Source of the DNA: Spirochaetota bacterium
Lineage (GTDB): Bacteria > Spirochaetota > UBA4802 > JAFGJZ01
Direction: 5' to 3'
Assembly (NCBI GenBank): GCA_023396615.1
Contig: JAEWVM010000252.1
Span: 1-20,120, forward strand
Length of the DNA: 20,120 nt
Shown here: positions 1 to 7,466 of the stretch, piece by piece
How positions within the stretch are numbered: position 1 is the stretch's first letter
How the letters are laid out: each line of letters starts with the position of its first letter
Made by a program: the position numbers and the translations under genes
Notes under the pieces: generated by a model
What the model saw: only the letters and a program-made list of their open reading frames with translations
The model's database searches: none
What the model was told of the DNA's origin: nothing

Positions 1-1782
1 ACTCATGAAGCACGAAACGGTGTGGATGATATTGACGCTTTTCTCTCTGACGTGCGAAGCGGTGTTGAAATGGTTGCAATCGTAGCTCCGGCTGCTGCAG
101 CAAATTTTCCCGGCAAATATCTCAAACTGAACACATGGCTTAAATCGCTCGGTATAAAAGCTGTTTTCGATGTAAGTTTCGGCGCTGAACTTACCGTAAA
201 ATCATATCTAGATCATGTAAATAAAAATAAGCCGAAGACTGTGATAGCTCAGCCGTGCCCTGCAATTGTTTCTTTTATTGAATTGTATCAACCCGAGCTT
301 ATTGAACATCTAGCACCGGCCGATTCTCCGATGCTTCATACTGTGAAAATGATCAAGACTTTCTATAAGAAATATGCCGATGCAAAAATCGCCGTGATTT
401 CGCCATGTTATGCAAAAAAACGTGAGTTTGATGAAACAGGACTTTCTGATCAAACTTACAATGTTACTTATAAATCAATTGATAATTTTATGCGTGTTAA
501 CGGCGTAAATCTCTCAGCTTTTCTTGAAACAGATTTTGATAATCCGCCTGCAGAAAGAGGAGTTCTATTTTCATCACCCGGCGGTCTTCTTGCAACCGCA
601 GAAAGGGATATGCCTGGAATTTCTTCAGTTACAAGAAAAATTGAAGGAGTCCATGCGATTTATCCATATTTAAAGGGCTTTTCTGAATCGATATCTTCCG
701 GTACAAATCCTCTTCTGGTTGACTGTCTCAATTGCGAAATGGGGTGCAACGGCGGACCTGGAACTTTAAACCATGGAGCGCATGTAGATAAAATTGAAAG
801 TCTTGTAAGAAACAGAAATGTTAAAATGCAGAAAAAATATGATAAGGGGAAAATTGAAAAAACATCCAAGAACGTAGATAAGGTTCTATCAAAATACTGG
901 AAAAAATCGCTATATGTAAGAAAATATGATAATCTTTCAGAAAATAACACCATTTCAATTCCTAACGATTCTGAACTTTCTAAAATATGGGAAGCTCTTA
1001 AAAAACAGGGTGATAAGGATATACTGAACTGTTCATCATGCGGTTATGGCACTTGTCTTGATATGGCTGTTGCGATTCATAATGGATTAAATAAGCCTGA
1101 AAACTGTCATTTTTATAAACAGGCTATGCTTGAAGTAGAGCATCAAAAGGCACAAGAAGGGCAGTCGTCTGCACTAAAAGCTCTGCGTCAAATAGATGAA
1201 AGTCAGAAAAAACTTAAGATGGAGTATCAGAAAAAAAGCCACCTTGCTCAGGCTATTTCTGCGACGACGTCAGAGCTTGAAGTTAACAATGAATCGATAG
1301 CGGATATGGCGATGAAGCTTTCAGCTCTTTCAAATGATCAGAAAGACGCGCTGACAAAACTTATACAGGAAGTCCGCCAGGCTAATGAATTTTCAATGCA
1401 GCTTAAACCGATTGTTAATTCGATTACCGAAATTGCAGAACAGACGGACATGCTTGCGCTTAATGCAGCGATTGAGGCGGCACGTGCCGGAGATGTCGGA
1501 CGCGGATTTGCCGTTGTTTCCGAAGAAGTAAAAAAACTTGCGGAAACTACCCAGAAAGAAGTTAAAAAAATTGAACCATTTGCTGATAATATTCAGAAAA
1601 CTTTTAAAAGCATATCTGAAAGCAGTGATAATGTTTTCGAACAGTTTGCATCGATAGCCAAATTGATGGAAGAAGTTACAACAGCAACTGAAGAGATGGC
1701 TGCTGCAACAACCAATCTGAATAAGGAAGTTGAGACAATGGTAGAATCAAACAGAGATTTTATCAATTCTACTGATATTTAA
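1..1782 (+). CDS. [FeFe]-hydrogenase-like H-cluster domain fused to FeS domain and MCP signalling domain (5' partial)
   Basis: The frame is open to the left edge. The first codons read THEARNGVDD, resembling the linker just after an N-terminal ferredoxin domain in this family, so the gene begins outside the window. Residues here are counted from nt 22. Residues 1-255 are a hydrogenase large-subunit-like domain: QPCPA (C79) replaces the usual TSCCP, SPCYAKKRE (C129) matches the MPCxxKxxE loop, and CLNCEMGC (C235, C238, C242) matches the last loop. Residues 337-362 form a four-cysteine FeS domain (C337, C340, C345, C362; CxxCGYxxC). Residues 475-510 are the conserved MCP hairpin tip (LALNAAIEAARAG), with predicted helical flanks. 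I see no membrane segment, so this should be a cytoplasmic receptor passing a redox or H2 signal to CheA/CheW. Ligand and catalytic activity are unknown. A coding frame is certain; the domain calls are strong. Confidence 0.9.
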   Translation, partial: THEARNGVDDIDAFLSDVRSGVEMVAIVAPAAAANFPGKYLKLNTWLKSLGIKAVFDVSFGAELTVKSYLDHVNKNKPKTVIAQPCPAIVSFIELYQPELIEHLAPADSPMLHTVKMIKTFYKKYADAKIAVISPCYAKKREFDETGLSDQTYNVTYKSIDNFMRVNGVNLSAFLETDFDNPPAERGVLFSSPGGLLATAERDMPGISSVTRKIEGVHAIYPYLKGFSESISSGTNPLLVDCLNCEMGCNGGPGTLNHGAHVDKIESLVRNRNVKMQKKYDKGKIEKTSKNVDKVLSKYWKKSLYVRKYDNLSENNTISIPNDSELSKIWEALKKQGDKDILNCSSCGYGTCLDMAVAIHNGLNKPENCHFYKQAMLEVEHQKAQEGQSSALKALRQIDESQKKLKMEYQKKSHLAQAISATTSELEVNNESIADMAMKLSALSNDQKDALTKLIQEVRQANEFSMQLKPIVNSITEIAEQTDMLALNAAIEAARAGDVGRGFAVVSEEVKKLAETTQKEVKKIEPFADNIQKTFKSISESSDNVFEQFASIAKLMEEVTTATEEMAAATTNLNKEVETMVESNRDFINSTDI

Positions 1783-1787
1783 CTTAT

Positions 1788-1812
1788 AAAAAATAAATCC
1801 GGTTTATTTTTT
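1788..1812 (+). terminator. Possible weak A/T-stem hairpin terminator after the hydrogenase-MCP gene
   Basis: Just past the stop codon, an AAATAAA arm (1791-1797) pairs with TTTATTT (1803-1809) around a TCCGG loop. Adjacent A and T bases extend the stem to about ten pairs, and it runs into a T-rich stretch. There are no G-C pairs in the stem, so it is thermodynamically weak. It may separate this gene from the HD-domain gene, but read-through is plausible. Confidence 0.25.
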
Positions 1813-1821
1813 ATTTTGTAT

Positions 1822-1850
1822 CTGAAAAAATCCGGCTTGATTTTTATAAT
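1822..1850 (+). promoter_or_regulatory. Candidate sigma-70 promoter for the receiver/HD-domain gene
   Basis: A perfect TATAAT at 1845-1850 lies 17 bases after CTGAAA (1822-1827), which matches four of six bases of the -35 consensus. The predicted start near 1857 would give a leader of about 27 bases before the ATG at 1884. The region is AT-rich, so a chance TATAAT is possible. Confidence 0.4.
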
Positions 1851-1883
1851 AATATTTCTGAAAGTACTCCGTGTGGGGTACGA

Positions 1884-3749
1884 ATGAATATTCTTCTCAA
1901 GCGCAGAAAAAACACACCGCGGGAGCTTGATTCCTTTTTTGATTCACGGATTGTTATTCATGTAGGGGACTCTAAACTTGAGCGTAAGCTCGAAAGTGTT
2001 CTTCATCATGAAGGATTTTTGAATGTAGCAGTTCTTTCGTCACGAAAAGTCTTTTTCTCATATGTGAAAAGCAATAAGCATGATTTAATTGTATATGACA
2101 TAGATTGCGATTATGAATCCGAATCAGGTCTTTCGTTAATCCAGAAAATACGTTCTGATGATTCTGACACGGCAATTATCACTTTTTCTTCAGAAGAGCC
2201 TGACAGGCATAAAATGCTTGAGCTTAATATCGATAATAATTTTATAAAGCCTTTTTTAACGGCAAATTTTGTAAAAGCTGCTAAACGCGCCATAGGCGCG
2301 AAAAATAATTATGAAATCGGAATGCAGTTTTTTGATGCATTATTCGGCATGCAGATGTGTACTCATAGGGATCTTCATCAGAGGACATTTGATCATGTAA
2401 TACGCACTACTAAAATATACGGCAAATTTCTTTTATTTTTGAGTAAAAACGGACATATTGATCTTACTTCATGGGCTTTGAAAAATTGTCTTATGGCATC
2501 CCTGGTACATGATATAGGTAAACTTCTTGTTATGCACGGCATAATGTATAAAGAAGGTAAGCTTTCATCATTTGAATTTGAACAGATCAGACGCCATCCA
2601 TGGCATTCTGTTACAGCATTGCTCGGTGGTCAGGATATTGAATTTTTCGCTAAAAACGGCGGCCCTATTGAAACAGTATCCGGTTACAATGAAAAAAATC
2701 TAGGAGCTCAGGTTCAACGCTGGATATTTAAAATAATGAAAGGCGATCTGTCTTCATTCGATGACATTGAGAAGTATTTTTCTGATATGGGAGAAATGCC
2801 TTTTGTACATTCTCTAAACAAGGATTTATTATATATTGTATTCCGGCATCATGATGGTGTAACAAAGTCATACCATACTAAAGATGAATTAAATGCATTT
2901 GGAAGAATAATCGGCAGGGAGATTAATGTTGAATTAAATCAGTTTTCTCCGCTTGATGTTGTTGCAAATTCATTGTCACTTTGTGATATGTTTGATGCCC
3001 TTCTTGACATAAAACGCGATTACAGAAAGACTTCGTATTCGAGTGTTTTTGCGATATTTCTGCTTTATTCTGAAATGCGCAGCGGTAAATTTTTTCCATT
3101 TCTTGTCGAACAATTTGTGAAATTTCTTGTTGAAAACGAGAGAATGGAAAGTCATAATCCGTTTTATAAACTTCGTGACGGTGAAAAAGCTTTTAAGGCA
3201 ATTGAAAACGTATATGATCTTTTCAGAATTACTAAAGATCAGGAAACCGATTTTAATGATTTTTTAAAAACTAATAAAAATGATTTTGAGACATACGCCA
3301 TTGATCAAAACAATGACGGATTAATTTATCTTAATGAGAAGTGGCTGGATTATTACACTCGAAATCACAGAGGCCGTGTTTCAGAATTGATGACTGAGCT
3401 CAAAAATGCGGATCTTTTATCACATGATAAAGAAATTTCCAATCTTTCTTTAAAAGAAGTAAAGGTTTTTGATCTTTTACTTTCTTTTTTCAACAGTTAT
3501 TCGTCATCCAGTAAACAGAAAAGATTCATTCAATTTTTGGTACATACTGTGATCAATCGCAAAATTACTTCTGAGAAATGCGAACAAATCGGCGAATTGA
3601 TAAAAGCAAAACAGCCTAAAACAAAAAAAGAACTAGAACAGCTTTTGATATCATATGGATATGACAGATTTGATCTGTTTGAAGTTTTTTCAAATTACGA
3701 TGAAAACATGATGGTTAATGATCTTAATGATTTTCTCCGCCGTCAGTAA
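1884..3749 (+). CDS. Receiver-like domain plus HD-type phosphohydrolase signalling protein
   Basis: The 621-residue protein opens with a CheY-like fold at about 20-137. An acidic pair in VYDID (D72, D74) and the FIKPF lysine (K122) sit where the phospho-acceptor region and conserved lysine of receivers lie. Residues about 160-375 hold an HD-superfamily metal site: H171, LVHDIGK (H209-D210), HPWH (H238, H241), RHHDG (H322-H324 region) and a late aspartate D368. This resembles the HD-GYP/HDOD class, but the GYP motif is not recognisable, so cyclic-di-GMP hydrolysis is possible but unproven. Residues about 390-621 are mostly helical and charged, with no domain I recognise. No membrane segment is seen. 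The ATG has a modest GGGG Shine-Dalgarno. It follows the hydrogenase-MCP gene on the same strand by 101 bases and ends 21 bases from the convergent recombinase gene. Confidence 0.85.
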   Translation: MNILLKRRKNTPRELDSFFDSRIVIHVGDSKLERKLESVLHHEGFLNVAVLSSRKVFFSYVKSNKHDLIVYDIDCDYESESGLSLIQKIRSDDSDTAIITFSSEEPDRHKMLELNIDNNFIKPFLTANFVKAAKRAIGAKNNYEIGMQFFDALFGMQMCTHRDLHQRTFDHVIRTTKIYGKFLLFLSKNGHIDLTSWALKNCLMASLVHDIGKLLVMHGIMYKEGKLSSFEFEQIRRHPWHSVTALLGGQDIEFFAKNGGPIETVSGYNEKNLGAQVQRWIFKIMKGDLSSFDDIEKYFSDMGEMPFVHSLNKDLLYIVFRHHDGVTKSYHTKDELNAFGRIIGREINVELNQFSPLDVVANSLSLCDMFDALLDIKRDYRKTSYSSVFAIFLLYSEMRSGKFFPFLVEQFVKFLVENERMESHNPFYKLRDGEKAFKAIENVYDLFRITKDQETDFNDFLKTNKNDFETYAIDQNNDGLIYLNEKWLDYYTRNHRGRVSELMTELKNADLLSHDKEISNLSLKEVKVFDLLLSFFNSYSSSSKQKRFIQFLVHTVINRKITSEKCEQIGELIKAKQPKTKKELEQLLISYGYDRFDLFEVFSNYDENMMVNDLNDFLRRQ

Positions 3750-3770
3750 TATATTTTAGATTATATTGAA

Positions 3771-4664
3771 TTAGTCTTTGCTTTCTTCGGCGTGAGGATG
3801 AAATCTGGAATAAATATCTTTCAGTCTTCTTTTCGTCGTGTGAGTATAAATTTGAGTTGCTGTTATTGATTTGTGCCCTAGAAGATCCTGGACTGTCTTG
3901 ATATCAGCTCCGTTATTCATTATTTCTGTAGCGAATGTATGCCTGAAAACATGGGGAGTAACATAACTTCCAAGACCGCATTCTTCTGAGCGCTTTTTGA
4001 TGATATGAAAAATTCCGCGCTCAGTCAGTTTCCCGCCTTTTAAATTCATAAAAAGCGGAGAGTCGTCTGATAAATCTTTTCGAGTTGAAAGATATTTTTT
4101 TAAATATATTGATGCATCATCAGTCAAAAAAACAAATCTCTCATAGCTTCCTTTTCCGGTGACTTTAATCTGTTTATTCTCGATATCAATATTGCGGATT
4201 TTTATCGATACTATTTCGGAAACACGCGCTCCTGTTGAAAAGAAAAGTTCGAATATTGCGCGGTCTCTAAGACTTTTCCGGTCAGCATCTTCAATCTCAA
4301 CGAATGCTTTTGATTGTTTTAATTTAAGAAATTTCGGAAGCTGATATTTTTTCTTGGGAAACGGAAGCATCTTTGCCGGATTATTCCCAATGTAGTCGTT
4401 TCGTACAAGAAACGAATAAAATGATTTAACCGCTGCTATTTTTCTGCGAAGGGTCATTCGATCATCACCGCAATCGTATCTATGACCGACAAAAAGTGAA
4501 AGGTCTTCATAGCTGACGTCACTAACGTCAATATCGGAATTCTTTTCTTTTATAAGAAAATCCCTAAGCTGAAATAAATCCGAAAGATAGGCTTTTAATG
4601 TATTACCTGAACGGTTTTTTTCAGATTTGAGATATTCCGCAAAGGCATCAATTTCCGAATCCAA
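3771..4664 (-). CDS. Tyrosine recombinase, XerC/XerD family
   Basis: This site-specific recombinase probably resolves chromosome dimers at a dif-type site. I start it at the TTG at 4664-4662: it has GGAG six bases upstream, follows the topA stop by one base, and gives 297 residues, close to the usual Xer length of about 298. An in-frame ATG at 4709 (312 residues) lacks a ribosome site and overlaps topA by 44 bases. From the TTG, the N-terminal core-binding SAM-like domain spans about 1-95 and the catalytic domain about 115-290. All six catalytic positions are visible: R147 (GARVSE), K171 (GKGSYER), H238 and R241 (HVFRH), H264 (LLGHKS) and Y273 (TQIYTH). It is probably co-transcribed with topA, an adjacency I recall from treponemes. 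XerC cannot be told from XerD here. Confidence 0.92.
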   Translation of the reverse strand: MDSEIDAFAEYLKSEKNRSGNTLKAYLSDLFQLRDFLIKEKNSDIDVSDVSYEDLSLFVGHRYDCGDDRMTLRRKIAAVKSFYSFLVRNDYIGNNPAKMLPFPKKKYQLPKFLKLKQSKAFVEIEDADRKSLRDRAIFELFFSTGARVSEIVSIKIRNIDIENKQIKVTGKGSYERFVFLTDDASIYLKKYLSTRKDLSDDSPLFMNLKGGKLTERGIFHIIKKRSEECGLGSYVTPHVFRHTFATEIMNNGADIKTVQDLLGHKSITATQIYTHTTKRRLKDIYSRFHPHAEESKD

Positions 4665-4665
4665 A

Positions 4666-6741
4666 TTAATCTCCGTCAGAAATTTCCAGCGTATACCCGC
4701 ATTTCTCATTCAAACAGGATAATTTTACACCCTTGTTTTTGATTCGTTTTGAAAAGAGAAGTTTTCCGCATTTAGGACAAGGTTTATCAGAAGGTATTTC
4801 TCTAGTAATAAAATCACAATCCGGATAATTGCTGCATGAATAGAAAGGACGTCCTTTTTTAGATGAACGTTTTACTACTGAACCATCGCAGTTATCCTTT
4901 GGACATTTCCCAAGCGGCAGTGATTTTGAATTGCGGCATTCCGGAAACCCCGAGCATGCTAGAAAATAACCGAATTTACCAAGTTTTTTCAGCATCGGTT
5001 TTCCGCATTTTTCGCAAACCTCATCAGTTTTTTCATCAAGAGAACCCTTATGATCTGCTATCTGTTTTTCTGCTTCTTCAACAGTTTTGCTGAAAGGAGT
5101 GAAGAAATCGGCAATCATATTATGCCATTCATACTTCTTTTCTTCGACTCCGTCGAGTTTTGCTTCCATTTCTGCTGTAAAATCAACAGAAACGAGATCT
5201 TTAAAGTTTTCTATGATAAGACCGTTTACAAGTTTTCCAAGAACTGTCGGAACTAATTGACGTCCGGAACGCACTATATAGTAGCGCTTTATAAGTGTGT
5301 TAATTGTCGGTGCATAGGTCGAAGGTCTTCCAATTCCTGATTCTTCGAGAAATTTAACTAGTGAAGCATCATTGAAACGTGGAGGAGGAGAGGTAAAATG
5401 CTGTTCGGAATTGATTTTCTCAAGTGCAAGAATATCTCCTTCTGAAATTTTCGGAAGAGTATTCTTTTTGCTTTTTTCCTCTTTTTCGAGAACCGTAAAC
5501 CCGTCAAAAATCGTTTTGCTTGCCGACGCGCGTAATTCATATTCGTCGGCTTTGATTACCGCGCTTATCAGTTCGCTTTTTTCTGGAGTCATCTGGCTAG
5601 ATACAAAGCGTTTCCAAATCAGCGAATAGAGTTTATATTGATCCTTTGTTAGATATTCTTTTATTTTTTCAGGGTCGCGAAGAATATCAGAGGGTCTTAT
5701 CGCTTCATGAGCATCCTGAGCCCCCTTTTTATTCTGATACTGATTAGGTGAAGCCGGAAGATATTCCGGGGAATACTTATCTGAAATGAACTGTCTTACG
5801 GCATTAATAGCCGTTTCCGAAATTCTAAGCGAATCTGTTCTCATATAGGTAATTAAACCAACCGGGCCTTCTGTTCCGAGTGGAATTCCTTCATAGAGCT
5901 GTTGAGCTACCATCATTGTTTTACTTGATGTAAATCCTAGACGGTTTGCTGCATCCTGCTGAAGTTTTGATGTTATATAAGGCGGCAGAGGATTTCTTTT
6001 ACGGTCTTTTGTGTTAACGGATTCAACAATATATTTTGCTTTTTCAAGATCCGCTTTTGTTTTATCTGCAGCTTCTTTTCCGGTTATTTTAAACTTTTCA
6101 CCGTTTTTAGCATATAGCGCGGCATTCATCGCTGCGTTTCCGGCTTTCAGATCAGCGGAAATATCCCAGTATTCTTCAGGAACAAATGCATCTATTTCTT
6201 TTTCGCGTTCGCAGATCACCTTGAGAGCTACAGACTGGACTCTCCCTGCAGAAAGACCTTTTTTAACCTTTCTCCATAGAATAGGGCTGATAAAATAACC
6301 TACAATTCTATCAAGAACGCGTCGGGCCTGTTGAGCATTGACGAGTTCGATATTGATATCACGCGGGTGTTTTACTGCTTCTTTTATGGCAGATTCTGTG
6401 ATCTCATTAAACTCGATTCTCTTGATGTTCGGGCAGTTTTTGCTGAGAGAATTATGCAAATGCCAGGATATCGCTTCGCCTTCGCGGTCAGGGTCCGTTG
6501 CAAGCAGAACCATTTTTGCGGTTTTTGCCTTTTTTTTGAGATCATTTAATATTTTAGCTTTTCCGCGTATTGTAATGTATTCAGGATTAAAATTATTTTC
6601 TATGTCGATTGCAAGTCTTGACTTCGGGAGGTCTATTATATGACCCATTGAAGAAGATATTATATAATCCTTCCCCAGATATTTATTAATGGTTTTGGCC
6701 TTTGAAGGAGACTCTACTATTACAAGTGTTTTATCGCTCAT
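4666..6741 (-). CDS. topA: DNA topoisomerase I (type IA)
   Basis: This enzyme relaxes negative supercoils through a 5'-phosphotyrosine intermediate. The 691-residue protein has an N-terminal TOPRIM domain with E10 (IVES) and the D83-D85-E87 acidic triad (ATDPDREGE). The catalytic tyrosine is Y299 in ITYMRTDS, with R301 beside it. The C-terminal 119 residues carry three four-cysteine zinc ribbons: C576/579/596/602, C613/618/636/642 and C655/658/676/681. This is a full, intact bacterial topA. The ATG at 6741 has AAGG six bases upstream. The upstream leader holds a TATAAT box and a 12-bp palindrome. The 3' end abuts the recombinase start, with TAA and TTG one base apart, which suggests translational coupling. 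Base use matches the neighbours. Confidence 0.98.
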   Translation of the reverse strand: MSDKTLVIVESPSKAKTINKYLGKDYIISSSMGHIIDLPKSRLAIDIENNFNPEYITIRGKAKILNDLKKKAKTAKMVLLATDPDREGEAISWHLHNSLSKNCPNIKRIEFNEITESAIKEAVKHPRDINIELVNAQQARRVLDRIVGYFISPILWRKVKKGLSAGRVQSVALKVICEREKEIDAFVPEEYWDISADLKAGNAAMNAALYAKNGEKFKITGKEAADKTKADLEKAKYIVESVNTKDRKRNPLPPYITSKLQQDAANRLGFTSSKTMMVAQQLYEGIPLGTEGPVGLITYMRTDSLRISETAINAVRQFISDKYSPEYLPASPNQYQNKKGAQDAHEAIRPSDILRDPEKIKEYLTKDQYKLYSLIWKRFVSSQMTPEKSELISAVIKADEYELRASASKTIFDGFTVLEKEEKSKKNTLPKISEGDILALEKINSEQHFTSPPPRFNDASLVKFLEESGIGRPSTYAPTINTLIKRYYIVRSGRQLVPTVLGKLVNGLIIENFKDLVSVDFTAEMEAKLDGVEEKKYEWHNMIADFFTPFSKTVEEAEKQIADHKGSLDEKTDEVCEKCGKPMLKKLGKFGYFLACSGFPECRNSKSLPLGKCPKDNCDGSVVKRSSKKGRPFYSCSNYPDCDFITREIPSDKPCPKCGKLLFSKRIKNKGVKLSCLNEKCGYTLEISDGD

Positions 6742-6759
6742 TTTCTACCTTGAGTTCAC

Positions 6760-6771
6760 CAGACTAGTCTG
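6760..6771. repeat. Perfect 12-bp palindrome in the topA leader
   Basis: CAGACTAGTCTG reads identically on both strands and lies 19-30 bases upstream of the topA ATG, inside the predicted 5' leader. It could be an operator or a short hairpin near the ribosome site. I know of no regulator with exactly this site. Confidence 0.5.
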
Positions 6772-6798
6772 ATGATAAAAATGCAATTATTTTTTACC

Positions 6799-6828
6799 AT
6801 TATATCTATTTTGTCTATCGTGTGAATA
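6799..6828 (-). promoter_or_regulatory. Candidate topA promoter
   Basis: On the minus strand a perfect TATAAT (6804-6799) lies between the upstream gene's stop and topA. The best -35, TATTCA at 6828-6823, matches only three of six bases with an 18-base spacer. Initiation near 6792 would give a leader of about 50 bases containing the palindrome. topA may also be read from the promoter of the preceding gene. Confidence 0.35.
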
Positions 6829-7417
6829 ACTTTCTTATTTTTTTATCGGGATCATGAAGAATAAGAATTGCCGAAAAAAATAAAATTAAGGTGCCGAGAG
6901 ACAGAAAAATCACCTTCCGTTCATTCCCTAATATAATATTCTGTTTGAATTTTTTCTCAAAACGGAAATATCCTGCTGTAAAACCAGTTTTTTTACCGAA
7001 AAACAATGCAAGCTTGCCGTCAAAAACAAGAGGCTTATAATAGACATAACTGTCTTTTTCAATAAAACCGGCAGGTTTATTAGTCCGTTTTATTATATCA
7101 GGTAGTGATGTTGCGGCATTAAAGATTGCAGGAGGCGCTATGATGTTTGAAGACGGATAAAACATGATGTTTATTCCGTGTTTATCTTTAATATCTTCAA
7201 GCGTAATCCATGGAGCATTTTCATTATTTCCGTAAATTACCTGGGATATGAAAACATCCTCGATAAGAGCAAATTCTTCTTCAAGAACTGAAAAATAGGA
7301 GGATTGATAAATTCCCGGAATATTTCCGTTATAAACAAATTCGTTGAAAGCTGCATAAAAAGATGAAGCCGAAAATAAAAGAAGCAGAATTCCGAGCAAT
7401 ATACGTATTTTTCTCAT
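6815..7417 (-). CDS. Two-TM protein with an extracytoplasmic, possibly Cache-like domain
   Basis: I do not recognise a named family. The 200-residue protein has a basic N-terminus and a membrane segment at about 6-26. A polar region of about 140 residues follows (27-168), then a second membrane segment at about 169-187, and a short basic tail (DKKIRKLFTR) probably in the cytoplasm. A domain held between two membrane helices, with YYKPLVFDGKLALFFG near its end, recalls Cache-type ligand-sensing modules, but no output domain follows. The start is fixed by the hydrophobic segment beginning right after MRKI. No Shine-Dalgarno is visible, and a strong promoter ends just upstream, so a leaderless transcript is likely. 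It is divergent from a histidine kinase that lacks its own extracytoplasmic sensor, so a partnership is possible. topA lies 73 bases downstream. Confidence 0.75.
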   Translation of the reverse strand: MRKIRILLGILLLLFSASSFYAAFNEFVYNGNIPGIYQSSYFSVLEEEFALIEDVFISQVIYGNNENAPWITLEDIKDKHGINIMFYPSSNIIAPPAIFNAATSLPDIIKRTNKPAGFIEKDSYVYYKPLVFDGKLALFFGKKTGFTAGYFRFEKKFKQNIILGNERKVIFLSLGTLILFFSAILILHDPDKKIRKLFTR

Positions 7418-7425
7418 AGGACGGC

Positions 7426-7454
7426 ATTTTAGACGATGATAATCCGTCTGTCAA
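7426..7454 (-). promoter_or_regulatory. Near-consensus sigma-70 promoter for the two-TM protein gene
   Basis: On the minus strand TTGACA (7454-7449) and TAAAAT (7431-7426) are separated by exactly 17 bases, matching the -35/-10 consensus in all but one base. Initiation is predicted around 7418-7420, directly at or one to three bases before the ATG at 7417. The mRNA would be essentially leaderless, in keeping with the missing ribosome site. Confidence 0.7.
7431..7449. promoter_or_regulatory. Inverted repeat filling the -35/-10 spacer (candidate operator)
   Basis: AGACG (7431-7435) and CGTCT (7445-7449) are inverted around nine bases. With one bulged base the arms extend to seven pairs (AGACGAT against ATCCGTCT). 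The repeat spans the spacer of the minus-strand promoter and touches both boxes, so a bound protein would block RNA polymerase. It also lies upstream of the divergent kinase gene. Confidence 0.4.
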
Positions 7455-7466
7455 GCCGGGATTAAT

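Noticed and set aside
660..953. 97-codon open frame on the minus strand inside the hydrogenase-MCP gene
   Set aside because: It lies fully within a strongly conserved coding frame on the other strand and has no ribosome site or recognisable protein features.
3664..3690. ACAGAT/ATCTGT hairpin followed by six Ts near the end of the HD-domain gene
   Set aside because: The stem is only six pairs and lies well before the stop codon; a terminator there would cut the gene short.
6832..6867. Inverted repeat TTCTTATT/AATAAGAA at the end of the two-TM gene
   Set aside because: It is AT-rich with a 20-base loop and no T-run after it, so it is likely chance.
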